From assembly GCF_000369045.1 (NCBI RefSeq), contig NZ_KB849789.1:184586-248585 (forward strand): a stretch of 64,000 nt of DNA, given 5' to 3'. The notes under the pieces were generated by a model that saw only the letters and a list, made by a program, of their open reading frames with translations, had not been told where the DNA came from and did not search any database. Below are positions 26,746 through 35,724 of the stretch, piece after piece. Position numbers and translations under genes: made by a program. This DNA comes from Acinetobacter pittii ATCC 19004 = CIP 70.29 (GTDB lineage: Bacteria; Pseudomonadota; Gammaproteobacteria; Pseudomonadales; Moraxellaceae). Position 1 is the first letter of the stretch, and each line of letters opens with the position of its first letter.

Positions 26746-27975
26746 TTATGCATCCCACTTCTTGAAAATAAGGCAAGCGTTAACACCGCCAAAGCCAAAA
26801 CTGTTACTCATTACAGTATTCAATTTTGCATCACGTTTTTCAAGTACGATATCAAAAGGTTTTGCCCCTTCATCAAGTTCAGTCACGTTGATGTTTGGTG
26901 CAATAAAGTCATTTTGCATCATTAGCACAGAGTAAATAGCCTCCTGTACACCAGCCGCACCCAAGCTATGACCTGTCATAGATTTGGTTGAGCTAAGAGG
27001 AGGTACGTTACCTTCACCAAATGCACGTTCCATTGCTTTAAGTTCTGTAATGTCACCAGCTGGAGTAGAAGTACCATGTGTATTTACATAGTCAATTTTC
27101 TCTACGCCATGTTGCTTAGCTTCTTCAAGTGCCATTAATACACAACGTGTAGCACCTTCACCACTTGGAGCAACCATGTCCGCGCCATCACTGTTCGCAG
27201 CATAACCTACTACTTCAGCTAAAATGTTCGCACCACGTGCTTGCGCGTGCTCAAGTGATTCAAGTACTACAAAACCGCCACCGCCAGCAATAACGAAGCC
27301 GTCACGGTCTGCTGAATAGGGGCGAGATGCTGTTTCTGGAGAGTCGTTATATTTCGAGCAAAGTGCGCCCATTGCATCAAATAATAAACTTTGAGACCAG
27401 TGATCTTCTTCACCGCCACCAGCAAGCATAAGGTCTTGTTTGCCAAGTTGAATTAAGTTGTACGCATAACCAATTGCATCTGCAGAAGTTGCGCAAGCAC
27501 TTGTAATAGTATGTGAAATACCTTGTAGCTTAAATGCAACACCTACGTTTGCAGTAATGGTGTTTGACATGTTACGTGGTACGAAAAATGGACCCACTTT
27601 ACGTGCGCCTTTAGTCTCTAATAATTCTGTCATTTCAACAACAGAAGCAGTTGAGCCACCACCTGAACCACCTGCAATACCATAACGTGGATTACCAGCA
27701 AGTTGTTCAGGAGTAAGGCCTGCATGTTCAACTGCAGCTACAGCAGCGTTGTATGCATACATCGCACATACGCCCATGAAGCGTTTTAATTTACGGTCGA
27801 TATTATCAAAGTCTTGTTCTGCAGCAGCGCTGACATGACTTTTAAAATTGAGTTCAGCATAAGTTGGGTTAAAACGTGTCCCGGAGATTCCATTTTGAAG
27901 TGAATGAGTAACTGCTTCTAAAGAGTTACCGATACATGAGTTAATACCCATACCAGTGATTACAACACGTTTCAT
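26746..27975 (-). CDS. fabB: Beta-ketoacyl-ACP synthase I
   Basis: FabB elongates acyl-ACP with malonyl-ACP and is needed for unsaturated fatty acid synthesis. The 409-residue protein has the catalytic Cys161 in TSACATSADAIGY and the two active-site histidines in NTHGTSTPAGD (near 298) and GHSLGAAGVQE (near 333), an arrangement close to E. coli FabB. No fabA is adjacent. The leader contains an 8-bp inverted repeat (see 27976-28275). Confidence 0.94.
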   Translation of the reverse strand: MKRVVITGMGINSCIGNSLEAVTHSLQNGISGTRFNPTYAELNFKSHVSAAAEQDFDNIDRKLKRFMGVCAMYAYNAAVAAVEHAGLTPEQLAGNPRYGIAGGSGGGSTASVVEMTELLETKGARKVGPFFVPRNMSNTITANVGVAFKLQGISHTITSACATSADAIGYAYNLIQLGKQDLMLAGGGEEDHWSQSLLFDAMGALCSKYNDSPETASRPYSADRDGFVIAGGGGFVVLESLEHAQARGANILAEVVGYAANSDGADMVAPSGEGATRCVLMALEEAKQHGVEKIDYVNTHGTSTPAGDITELKAMERAFGEGNVPPLSSTKSMTGHSLGAAGVQEAIYSVLMMQNDFIAPNINVTELDEGAKPFDIVLEKRDAKLNTVMSNSFGFGGVNACLIFKKWDA

Positions 27976-28275
27976 CTACAGGTCCCTTTATGGTGATATT
28001 TAAGAGTCTATCGTGTTCAACAGCTATGAAAATGAATAGGAGAATATAGCTGTAAGAAAACGGGACTCATGTTTTTCGTTGTTAACATGATAGCAGAAAG
28101 GATTTTTATTTCTTATGGCAAATCTTTATGACAATTTTACATTTAAAAAAAATAACCAAATACATAGTATGTTGCATTTAGGGTTAACTAAAATACACAC
28201 ATTCAAGTTGAGATAAATCCACATTCCACCTAGTATTTATCTCTAATTAGATAAATTAAAAAATCGAGGTACTTG
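27976..28275. promoter_or_regulatory. Divergent fabB / EcsC-gene control region
   Basis: This 300-bp divergent region has two inverted repeats: ACAGCTAT/ATAGCTGT at 28020-28053 (18-nt spacer) and CATGTT/AACATG at about 28068-28089. They lie on the fabB side and could be regulator sites or leader hairpins. The right half is AT-rich and should hold the promoter of the EcsC gene, whose ribosome-binding site GAGGT is at 28266-28270. Confidence 0.4.
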
Positions 28276-29595
28276 ATGACAAAATTTAATAATAATCAAT
28301 CTGACAATTTGTTTTCTCAGGTCTTCGGAGTGGCTAAAAAGCTCAGTTCTACAGGATTGAGTATCTTGCAACAGAACCAATCAGGTGACGTCAGTAAGGT
28401 AATTGAACCAATCCCAACTGGAAAAACTGTTGAAGGTAGATCGAGAACAAAAAGCCCATTTGAAGTTGAGCAATATGAAAGTCCTCAACAAATGCTAAGA
28501 GAACATTTACCAAAAGTCACACGTCAGGTATTTGGTCGACATTTTAAAAAAGTAAATGGTGTTGCTACATTTCTTTCGCCAGATTGGGATGAAAAAATCT
28601 CAGGCCATTTATTTAATTGGTTAAATGACTTTAGTTCAAAAAGTACCTTAACTGAAAAAATCCTAGAAGAAGCGGGTGCTAAAGATTTATTTGAATTAAC
28701 TAAAGATACAGGTCGTTCTCAACGTCTAAGTCAGGCACTTATAGAACAAAACAAGCTCATTGCGACTGTACAAGGTGCAATTACAGGTGTATCAGGTGTC
28801 GTTGGTGCAGCTGTAGATATTCCAGTTTCATTAGTTTTGGTCTTAAGAACTATTTACCAGACAGGAAGGTCACATGGCTTTGATCTGCTGGAGGTGGCAG
28901 ACCAAGATGTTGTTGAGTTTATTTTTAAAGAAGTTGACATTAGCTTGATTGCAGAGAAACAAACTCTCTTGTTGGCTTTGAAAACATTGCGAAATATGTT
29001 GGAAACTCAAGATATTCATCAATTTCAGCAAGTATTAGGTTCAACCACAGATATAGATACTTTAAAGAACTGGTTAACAGATGAAGAAGGGGAGTTTAAA
29101 TGGGAATGGTTAAATCGTATTCCTAAACTTTCAGCTTTTGGTAAGTTTACTCCAGTTGCAGGCGCTGTTTTAAGTGCAGTATACAGCTGGAAATTACAAG
29201 AAGATGTAGGACATAAAGCTCAGGCAATTTTTGGAGCTGCAAGACATTATTTAAACGAACATCCAAGTGAGCATTTATCTCCACTACAGGCTTATTATGC
29301 TGCGGTTACACTCATTCAAAAAGCAAGCCCAAGACTTTTAAATGTAGGCGAAGATGGCAATATTCATGCTGCTCATCATCATAAAGTAGAAAATCACGAG
29401 GTAATCTCGAAAGTATCTATTGTGTTAAAACCTACAGAAAGCGAAAAAAGTGAAGAGAAAGTTCAGGAAAATGTTCATAAGGGCTTAGAAAAACTTGCTG
29501 ACAAACATGTGACAGAACATGAGCATACTGAACAAAAGCCTGCTCTAACACCAGAGGATGATGACGAGATATTAGAAGATAAAAAATACTCTTAA
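28276..29595 (+). CDS. EcsC-family protein with charged C-terminal tail
   Basis: A 439-residue protein. The central part contains the EcsC-family glycine/alanine-rich hydrophobic core (ITGVSGVVGAAVDIPVS, then LVLRTIYQTGRSHGFDL, near residue 180). The N-terminal 100 residues are polar, and about the last 85 are rich in His, Glu and Lys and probably disordered. EcsC proteins take their name from the Bacillus ecs operon but their function is unclear; membrane association is plausible. I chose the ATG at 28276 over the TTG one codon earlier, spaced 5 nt from GAGGT. It is monocistronic. Confidence 0.82.
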   Translation: MTKFNNNQSDNLFSQVFGVAKKLSSTGLSILQQNQSGDVSKVIEPIPTGKTVEGRSRTKSPFEVEQYESPQQMLREHLPKVTRQVFGRHFKKVNGVATFLSPDWDEKISGHLFNWLNDFSSKSTLTEKILEEAGAKDLFELTKDTGRSQRLSQALIEQNKLIATVQGAITGVSGVVGAAVDIPVSLVLVLRTIYQTGRSHGFDLLEVADQDVVEFIFKEVDISLIAEKQTLLLALKTLRNMLETQDIHQFQQVLGSTTDIDTLKNWLTDEEGEFKWEWLNRIPKLSAFGKFTPVAGAVLSAVYSWKLQEDVGHKAQAIFGAARHYLNEHPSEHLSPLQAYYAAVTLIQKASPRLLNVGEDGNIHAAHHHKVENHEVISKVSIVLKPTESEKSEEKVQENVHKGLEKLADKHVTEHEHTEQKPALTPEDDDEILEDKKYS

Positions 29596-29675
29596 CAATA
29601 CGCTTACAAAGTGAAGGTTTAAAAAGTAAAAATAGCCTCTATTTAAATTTGTAAATCGTGCTGTCAAACATTGAT

Positions 29676-29733
29676 ATGGTCAACATTTGGTAAGTATTGC
29701 CGTGTTGACCATTTTTGCATCTTGGCTTACAAT
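29676..29733 (+). promoter_or_regulatory. str operon promoter with overlapping inverted repeat
   Basis: TTGACC at 29705-29710 and TACAAT at 29728-29733 with a 17-bp spacer form a strong sigma-70 promoter 62 bp before rpsL. The -35 box is the right arm of a perfect 10-bp inverted repeat, ATGGTCAACA at 29676-29685 and TGTTGACCAT at 29703-29712. The repeat may be an operator, or may act as a weak terminator for the upstream EcsC gene since T5 follows it. Confidence 0.75.
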
Positions 29734-29795
29734 TATGTGCCCTTAAAAAGAGGTATTTTCTTTTTAAGGTTTTTTAATAACGGGAGAATTGCCAT

Positions 29796-30170
29796 ATGGC
29801 AACAACGAATCAGTTGATCCGTAAGGGTCGTACGACTTTGGTTGAAAAATCCAAAGTTCCTGCGTTGAAGGCTTGTCCACAACGTCGTGGTGTTTGTACA
29901 CGTGTTTATACAACTACACCTAAAAAACCTAACTCAGCTATGCGTAAGGTTTGCCGTGTTCGCTTAACTTCAGGTTTTGAAGTATCTAGCTACATCGGTG
30001 GTGAAGGCCATAACTTACAAGAGCACAGTGTTGTTCTTATCCGTGGTGGTCGTGTTAAAGACTTACCGGGTGTACGTTACCATACCGTTCGTGGTTCATT
30101 AGACTGTGCTGGTGTTAAAGATCGTAATCAATCACGTTCTAAATACGGTACTAAGCGTCCTAAGAAGTAA
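29796..30170 (+). CDS. rpsL: 30S ribosomal protein S12
   Basis: S12 sits at the decoding centre and is the target of streptomycin resistance mutations. The 124-residue sequence is canonical, with the loop TPKKPNSA at about residues 41-48 containing wild-type Lys43, and [14 protein letters not shown] containing Lys88 near residue 88, so no streptomycin-resistance substitution is apparent. GGGAG precedes the ATG. It is the first gene of the str operon. Confidence 0.99.
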   Translation: MATTNQLIRKGRTTLVEKSKVPALKACPQRRGVCTRVYTTTPKKPNSAMRKVCRVRLTSGFEVSSYIGGEGHNLQEHSVVLIRGGRVKDLPGVRYHTVRGSLDCAGVKDRNQSRSKYGTKRPKK

Positions 30171-30271
30171 TTCTAGGAAACTAGTCGAATAAGCCCTTTA
30201 GCGTTTCGCTTGTTTGAATTCTTCATAGATTTGTAATTCAAGCGACGTATAGTAAGGCCAGCGTCGTGTAC

Positions 30272-30312
30272 ATGACACTTGTACAAACTGCTGGATCATC
30301 CTGAAGTGTCAT
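30272..30312 (+). promoter_or_regulatory. rpsL-rpsG intergenic hairpin, candidate S7 control site
   Basis: ATGACACTT (30272-30280) pairs perfectly with AAGTGTCAT (30304-30312); a second smaller stem (CGACG/CGTCG) lies just upstream from 30243 to 30265. In E. coli, S7 represses its own operon by binding the rpsL-rpsG intercistronic RNA. The position here is the same; the sequence is not obviously alike, so the role is inferred. Confidence 0.55.
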
Positions 30313-30330
30313 ATTATTAGGTGTATTAAA

Positions 30331-30801
30331 ATGCCAAGACGTCGCGTAGTCGCTGCTCGTGAGATCCTTCCAGATCCAAAATTTAGCAGCCAAACAATCG
30401 CTAAATTCATGAACCACGTAATGCAAGATGGTAAAAAATCTATTGCAGAAAGTATCGTTTACGGTGCTTTAGAACGCGTTCAAGAAAAAAACAAAGTAGA
30501 CCCAGTTGAATTTTTCGAGACTACTCTTGAAAAAGTTCGTCCTATGGTTGAAGTAAAAGCACGCCGTGTTGGTGGTGCTACTTATCAAGTACCTATGGAA
30601 GTACGCCCATCCCGTCGTACTGCCTTAGCTATGCGTTGGTTAGTAGATGCTGCTGCTAAGCGTTCTGAAAAAACGATGGCTTTACGTCTTGCTGGTGAGT
30701 TGCTTGATGCAGCTGAAGGTAAAGGTGCAGCAATCAAAAAACGTGAAGATGTGCACCGTATGGCTGAAGCTAACAAAGCCTTCTCTCACTACCGTTTCTA
30801 A
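30331..30801 (+). CDS. rpsG: 30S ribosomal protein S7
   Basis: S7 nucleates assembly of the 30S head by binding the 3' domain of 16S rRNA and contacts tRNA in the E site. The 156-residue sequence ([18 protein letters not shown] start) is canonical. It lies 160 bp after rpsL, an unusually long and structured gap for this operon. Confidence 0.99.
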
Positions 30802-30835
30802 GCGGATAAAACAGGCCTTATTCAGGAGAATATTC

Positions 30836-30898
30836 ATGCGTACAGCAGCTCGATTCAACATTGCTCTCTATCAAAGTGGGGGCTTTGCAGGTATTTAA
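30836..30898 (+). CDS. Possible 20-residue small protein or leader peptide between rpsG and fusA
   Basis: A short frame beginning ATG CGT ACA GCA and ending TAA, encoding 20 residues (starts MRTAARFNIA, ends GGFAGI). It has a near-ideal ribosome-binding site AGGAG at 30824-30828, 7 nt before the ATG, stronger than that of fusA. It contains neither rare-codon runs nor a recognised leader motif. It may be a translated small protein, a leader controlling fusA, or chance; I cannot decide from one sequence. Confidence 0.4.
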   Translation: MRTAARFNIALYQSGGFAGI

Positions 30899-30919
30899 GT
30901 TGCCTGTTTGGATATTCGC

Positions 30920-30942
30920 GCGCATCAATTTAATTGGTGCGT
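30920..30942 (+). promoter_or_regulatory. Hairpin in the fusA leader
   Basis: CGCATCAA (30921-30928) pairs with TTGGTGCG (30934-30941) with one G-U and a 5-nt loop, 37 nt before the fusA ATG. A start-stop pair ATG-TAG (30968-30973) lies between it and the fusA start. Not followed by a T-run tight enough for a strong terminator. Confidence 0.5.
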
Positions 30943-30978
30943 CCTGTTTTAAATATAACATTTAGGAATGTAGACATC

Positions 30979-33117
30979 ATGGCTCGCCAAACCCCAATTA
31001 CTCGTTACCGTAACATCGGTATTTCTGCGCACATTGACGCAGGTAAAACAACTACAACTGAACGTATTTTGTTCTACACAGGTGTATCTCACAAAATTGG
31101 TGAAGTACACGACGGTGCAGCAACAATGGACTGGATGGAACAAGAGCAAGAGCGTGGTATTACAATTACCTCTGCTGCTACGACTTGTTTCTGGTCTGGT
31201 ATGGGTAACCAATTCGAACAACACCGTATCAACGTAATTGACACCCCGGGACACGTAGACTTCACAATCGAAGTTGAACGTTCTATGCGTGTTCTTGACG
31301 GTGCGTGCATGGTTTACTGTGCTGTAGGTGGTGTACAACCTCAGTCTGAAACTGTATGGCGTCAAGCGAACAAATATAAAGTGCCTCGTTTAGCATTCGT
31401 GAACAAGATGGACCGTACTGGTGCAAACTTCTTCCGTGCTGTTGAGCAAGTTAAAACTCGTTTAGGTGGTAATCCTGTTCCTATCGTTGTGCCAATTGGT
31501 GCTGAAGATACATTCCAGGGTGTTGTTGACCTTATCGAAATGAAAGCGATTATCTGGGATGAAGCATCTCAAGGTATGAAGTTTGAATATGCTGATATCC
31601 CAGCTGACCTAGTTGATACGTCTAACGAATGGCGTACAAAAATGGTTGAAGCTGCGGCTGAAGCTTCTGAAGAATTAATGGACAAGTACCTAGAAGAAGG
31701 TGATCTTTCTAAAGAAGACATCATCGCTGGTTTACGTGCTCGTACATTAGCTTCTGAAATTCAAGTAATGCTTTGTGGTTCTGCGTTCAAGAACAAAGGT
31801 GTTCAACGTATGTTGGATGCTGTAATTGAATTCTTACCATCACCTACAGAAGTTAAAGCGATCGAAGGTATCCTTGACGACAAAGACGAAACTAAAGCGT
31901 CTCGTGAAGCATCTGACGAAGCTCCGTTCTCTGCACTTGCGTTCAAAATCATGAACGACAAATTCGTAGGTAACTTAACATTCGTACGTGTTTACTCTGG
32001 TGTTCTTAAACAAGGTGATCCGGTTTATAACCCAGTTAAAGCTAAGCGTGAACGTATCGGTCGTATCGTGCAAATGCATGCGAACGAACGTCAAGATCTT
32101 GATGAAATCCGTGCAGGTGATATCGCAGCGTGTGTAGGTCTTAAAGACGTTACAACTGGTGATACATTATGTGATGAGAAAAACATCATTACTCTTGAGC
32201 GTATGGAATTCCCAGAGCCAGTAATTTCATTGGCTGTTGAACCAAAAACTAAAGCAGACCAAGAAAAAATGTCTATCGCTTTAGGTCGTTTGGCTAAAGA
32301 AGATCCATCGTTCCGTGTTCGTACAGACGAAGAATCTGGTCAGACAATTATTGCTGGTATGGGTGAACTTCACCTTGACATCATTGTTGACCGTATGAAG
32401 CGTGAATTCGGTGTTGAAGCTAACATTGGTAAACCAATGGTTGCTTACCGTGAAACGATCAAAAAGTCTGTTGAACAAGAAGGTAAGTTCGTACGTCAAA
32501 CTGGTGGTAAAGGTAAGTTTGGTCACGTATATGTACGTCTTGAACCGCTTGATGTTGAAGAAGCTGGTAAAGAATACCAATTCGTTGAAGAAGTTGTTGG
32601 TGGTGTAGTACCTAAAGAATTCTTTGGCGCGGTTGACAAAGGTATTCAAGAACGTATGAAGAATGGTGTATTGGCTGGTTACCCTGTTGTTGGTATTAAA
32701 GCGACATTATTCGACGGTTCTTACCATGACGTCGACTCTGACGAATTATCGTTCAAAATGGCAGGTTCTTATGCCTTCCGTGATGGTTTCATGAAAGCGG
32801 ATCCTATCCTTCTTGAACCTATCATGAAAGTTGAAGTGGAAACTCCAGAAGACTACATGGGCGATATCATGGGTGACTTAAACCGTCGTCGTGGTATGGT
32901 TCAAGGTATGGACGATCTTCCTGGTGGAACAAAAGCAATTCGTGCAGAAGTTCCTCTTGCTGAGATGTTTGGTTACGCGACTCAAATGCGTTCTATGTCT
33001 CAAGGTCGTGCGACTTACTCTATGGAATTTGCTAAATATGCTGAAACTCCACGTAACGTGGCTGAAGGCATCATCGCTAAATTCCAAGCTGGCGGTAAAA
33101 AAGGTGACGACGAGTAA
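30979..33117 (+). CDS. fusA: Elongation factor G
   Basis: EF-G is the GTPase that drives translocation and, with RRF, ribosome recycling. From the ATG at 30979 it has 712 residues ([12 protein letters not shown]); an upstream in-frame start at 30934 would add 15 residues not found in the family. G-domain motifs are [13 protein letters not shown] (P-loop), DTPGHVDFT and [12 protein letters not shown] at 30964-30967 is an unusually distant ribosome-binding site. The gene follows rpsG by 177 bp and precedes tuf. Confidence 0.99.
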   Translation: MARQTPITRYRNIGISAHIDAGKTTTTERILFYTGVSHKIGEVHDGAATMDWMEQEQERGITITSAATTCFWSGMGNQFEQHRINVIDTPGHVDFTIEVERSMRVLDGACMVYCAVGGVQPQSETVWRQANKYKVPRLAFVNKMDRTGANFFRAVEQVKTRLGGNPVPIVVPIGAEDTFQGVVDLIEMKAIIWDEASQGMKFEYADIPADLVDTSNEWRTKMVEAAAEASEELMDKYLEEGDLSKEDIIAGLRARTLASEIQVMLCGSAFKNKGVQRMLDAVIEFLPSPTEVKAIEGILDDKDETKASREASDEAPFSALAFKIMNDKFVGNLTFVRVYSGVLKQGDPVYNPVKAKRERIGRIVQMHANERQDLDEIRAGDIAACVGLKDVTTGDTLCDEKNIITLERMEFPEPVISLAVEPKTKADQEKMSIALGRLAKEDPSFRVRTDEESGQTIIAGMGELHLDIIVDRMKREFGVEANIGKPMVAYRETIKKSVEQEGKFVRQTGGKGKFGHVYVRLEPLDVEEAGKEYQFVEEVVGGVVPKEFFGAVDKGIQERMKNGVLAGYPVVGIKATLFDGSYHDVDSDELSFKMAGSYAFRDGFMKADPILLEPIMKVEVETPEDYMGDIMGDLNRRRGMVQGMDDLPGGTKAIRAEVPLAEMFGYATQMRSMSQGRATYSMEFAKYAETPRNVAEGIIAKFQAGGKKGDDE

Positions 33118-33212
33118 TCTTTCGATTACTATAAGCCCAAACTAATTTCTTAGTTAAAAACCAAGTGCTCATGGGGTGACCCTCCATGAGTAGTTTATAA
33201 AGGAAGATCATC

Positions 33213-34403
33213 ATGGCTAAAGCCAAGTTTGAACGTAATAAGCCACACGTAAACGTGGGCACAATCGGTCACGTTGACCATGGTAAAACAACTTTAACTG
33301 CTGCGATTGCAACAATTTGTGCAAAAACTTACGGCGGTGAAGCGAAAGATTACTCACAAATCGACTCAGCACCTGAAGAAAAAGCACGTGGTATTACAAT
33401 TAATACTTCACACGTAGAATACGATTCTCCAATTCGTCACTACGCGCACGTTGACTGCCCAGGCCACGCCGATTACGTTAAAAACATGATTACTGGTGCT
33501 GCTCAGATGGACGGCGCGATCCTTGTGTGTGCTGCGACTGACGGTCCAATGCCACAAACTCGTGAACACATCCTTCTTTCTCGTCAGGTTGGTGTACCTT
33601 ACATCATCGTATTCTTAAACAAGTGTGACCTTGTTGATGATGAAGAATTACTTGAATTAGTAGAAATGGAAGTTCGTGAACTTCTTTCTACTTATGACTT
33701 CCCTGGTGATGACACTCCAGTTATCCGTGGTTCTGCGCTTAAAGCGTTGGAAGGCGATGCTGGTCAATATGGTGAGTCTTCAGTTCTTGCTCTTGTTGAA
33801 GCGCTTGACTCTTACATCCCAGAACCAGAACGTGCTATCGACAAAGCATTCTTAATGCCAATCGAAGACGTATTCTCAATTTCTGGTCGTGGTACTGTAG
33901 TAACAGGCCGTGTAGAAGCTGGTATCGTTAAAGTTGGTGAAGAAGTAGAGATCGTTGGTATTAAAGATACAGTTAAAACAACTGTAACTGGCGTAGAAAT
34001 GTTCCGTAAACTTCTTGACGAAGGCCGTGCAGGTGAGAACTGTGGTATCTTACTTCGTGGTACTAAGCGTGAAGACGTACAACGTGGTCAAGTACTTGCT
34101 AAACCAGGTACAATCAAGCCGCACACTAAATTCGACGCAGAAGTATACGTACTTTCTAAAGAAGAAGGTGGTCGTCACACTCCATTCTTAAATGGTTACC
34201 GTCCACAGTTCTACTTCCGTACAACTGACGTAACTGGTGCAATCCAATTACAAGACGGCGTTGAAATGGTTATGCCAGGCGACAACGTTGAAATGTCAGT
34301 AGAATTAATCCACCCAATCGCAATGGACCCAGGTCTACGTTTTGCGATCCGTGAAGGTGGTCGTACTGTAGGTGCTGGTGTTGTTGCGAAAGTAACTGCA
34401 TAA
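33213..34403 (+). CDS. tuf: Elongation factor Tu
   Basis: EF-Tu delivers aminoacyl-tRNA to the ribosomal A site. The 396-residue protein has [10 protein letters not shown] (P-loop), DCPGHADYV and NKCDLVDD motifs and the full three-domain length. It closes the str operon 95 bp after fusA and is followed by a strong terminator. Most gamma-proteobacteria carry a second tuf elsewhere. Confidence 0.99.
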   Translation: MAKAKFERNKPHVNVGTIGHVDHGKTTLTAAIATICAKTYGGEAKDYSQIDSAPEEKARGITINTSHVEYDSPIRHYAHVDCPGHADYVKNMITGAAQMDGAILVCAATDGPMPQTREHILLSRQVGVPYIIVFLNKCDLVDDEELLELVEMEVRELLSTYDFPGDDTPVIRGSALKALEGDAGQYGESSVLALVEALDSYIPEPERAIDKAFLMPIEDVFSISGRGTVVTGRVEAGIVKVGEEVEIVGIKDTVKTTVTGVEMFRKLLDEGRAGENCGILLRGTKREDVQRGQVLAKPGTIKPHTKFDAEVYVLSKEEGGRHTPFLNGYRPQFYFRTTDVTGAIQLQDGVEMVMPGDNVEMSVELIHPIAMDPGLRFAIREGGRTVGAGVVAKVTA

Positions 34404-34414
34404 TCACTTTCAGT

Positions 34415-34448
34415 GAAAAAAAGCGCTCTTTTTAGAGCGCTTTTTTTA
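34415..34448 (+). terminator. str operon terminator
   Basis: AGCGCTCT and AGAGCGCT pair around a short T loop, flanked by A-run and T-run. Confidence 0.93.
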
Positions 34449-34488
34449 TATTTAATTGTCTAACAATCACTATAAAGGCTGGCCCTAA

Positions 34489-34607
34489 CTGATATTTCAA
34501 TGTCCTTATTTCCCCTTAATCCTTTTTATTAACTTTGTATGATAAGAATCAAGAAAACGAACAATAAAGTTTGAGTAACTAGGGTTACTTACTAAGGAGC
34601 TTTGGGT
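34489..34607 (+). promoter_or_regulatory. Upstream region shared with the downstream paralogue (copy A)
   Basis: The segment starting CTGATATTTC at 34489 aligns with the segment starting CTGATATTTC at 35605. Identity is high over the first ~32 bp, and further islands (TATGAT, AAGAAAA, AATAAAGTT) keep the same order. Each segment ends about 120 bp before its ATG. This is duplicated promoter DNA, probably with a common regulator. Confidence 0.65.
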
Positions 34608-35489
34608 ATGAATGCTAAAGTGAATATTACGAATCGTGCAGGCGCAAGCTTTCCAGTACGTCGTATGAATTTTGACTTTAATGATGTACCAGAATATTGG
34701 ATGAATGGTTCTGCTGGACTCACACATTTTATGACCGCATTGTCAGCATTGTTTCCGGCTGGTGAGAAATTCTTTATAGATAGTGTACGAGCAGTACGTT
34801 ATCACCCAGCTATTAAAGATGATGAAGCGCTCCAAAAAGAGATTAGTGCTTTCATTGGACAAGAAGCAATGCATACTCAAGAGCACGTAAACTTCAATGC
34901 TTCTGCTCAAAAGTTTGGTCATGATGTAGAAACGTTAGAGAAATTTACCGATACGGCAATTCAAACAGCAATTAAAACTTTTGTAAAAATTGTCAAACCT
35001 TTCGGTATGACGAAAGAAATGGTTGATTTGACTGCTACAACGGCTCTTGAGCATTTTACCGCTACTATTGCTTCGCAATTATTGGTCAATAAGCACATTC
35101 AAGAGCTTATGACAGATGAGACAATGTCAACAATGTGGTATTGGCATGCGATTGAAGAAAATGAGCATAAAGCCGTAGCTTATGACGTGTACGAAGGTGT
35201 GTTTGGTAAAGGCATAAAAGCTTATGCGTTACGAACCAGTTCTTTAGTATTTGCTATGACTTTAATCTTTTTAATCCAGTCATCCTTTGTGCTTCGTTTA
35301 TTAAAGCAAGACAACAAGTTGAATTTAGATGAACTGTCAGTAATTTATAAATACGGATATAGTCCATCTAAAGGTATTATTAGTGGTATGGCTAAAGAAA
35401 TGTTAGCTTACTTTAAACCTGGCTTTCATCCGAATGACCTAGATACTGTTGGGCTATTGAAAACATGGAAAGCAAAATTAGGTTTATAG
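34608..35489 (+). CDS. Ferritin-like di-iron 'metal-dependent hydrolase' (PF10118 type), copy A
   Basis: A 293-residue protein of the family annotated as predicted metal-dependent hydrolase. Its residues fit a four-helix di-iron carboxylate site: Glu53, Glu86-x2-His89 (GQEAMH), Glu148 (ALEHF) and Glu184-x2-His187 (EENEHKAVA). A hydrophobic segment near residues 207-226 suggests membrane contact. The ATG at 34608 has AAGGAG 8 nt upstream. Substrate unknown. It is the first of two tandem paralogues, each with its own terminator. Confidence 0.8.
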   Translation: MNAKVNITNRAGASFPVRRMNFDFNDVPEYWMNGSAGLTHFMTALSALFPAGEKFFIDSVRAVRYHPAIKDDEALQKEISAFIGQEAMHTQEHVNFNASAQKFGHDVETLEKFTDTAIQTAIKTFVKIVKPFGMTKEMVDLTATTALEHFTATIASQLLVNKHIQELMTDETMSTMWYWHAIEENEHKAVAYDVYEGVFGKGIKAYALRTSSLVFAMTLIFLIQSSFVLRLLKQDNKLNLDELSVIYKYGYSPSKGIISGMAKEMLAYFKPGFHPNDLDTVGLLKTWKAKLGL

Positions 35490-35507
35490 ATTTAATTCAT
35501 GATTTAT

Positions 35508-35534
35508 AAAGGGCCCGATAGTGGCCCTTTTTAT
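35508..35534 (+). terminator. Terminator of paralogue A
   Basis: AAAGGGCC-CGATAGT-GGCCCTTT followed by TTATTTTT. Confidence 0.88.
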
Positions 35535-35604
35535 TTTTCTATAACTATTTTAAAGAGATCATACCGCAGATATTGCACCTTTATGTGTCTATGAATGACC
35601 TCAT

Positions 35605-35724
35605 CTGATATTTCTCTGTCCTCATCTGCACTTAATTGGTACATCGAAAGACGTATGATTATAAATATTAAGAAAATAAATAAAGTTATATGTGAATTAG
35701 CTATTCACTTAAAAGGAGTCTGAG
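35605..35724 (+). promoter_or_regulatory. Upstream region shared with paralogue A (copy B)
   Basis: This is the counterpart of 34489-34607, ending with ribosome-binding site AAGGAG at about 35711-35716. The preserved spacing of the shared blocks to the start codon indicates a duplication that included the promoter. Confidence 0.65.

Noticed and set aside
30647..30898. An 83-codon rightward frame running from inside rpsG to 30898
   Set aside because: Its first part overlaps rpsG out of frame and is not protein-like; only the last 20 codons, preceded by AGGAG, are kept as a candidate.
30949..33145. Several long open frames in other frames of fusA, rich in Cys, Thr and Val
   Set aside because: They mirror the strong codon bias of a highly expressed gene; composition is unlike real proteins and no start signals are seen.
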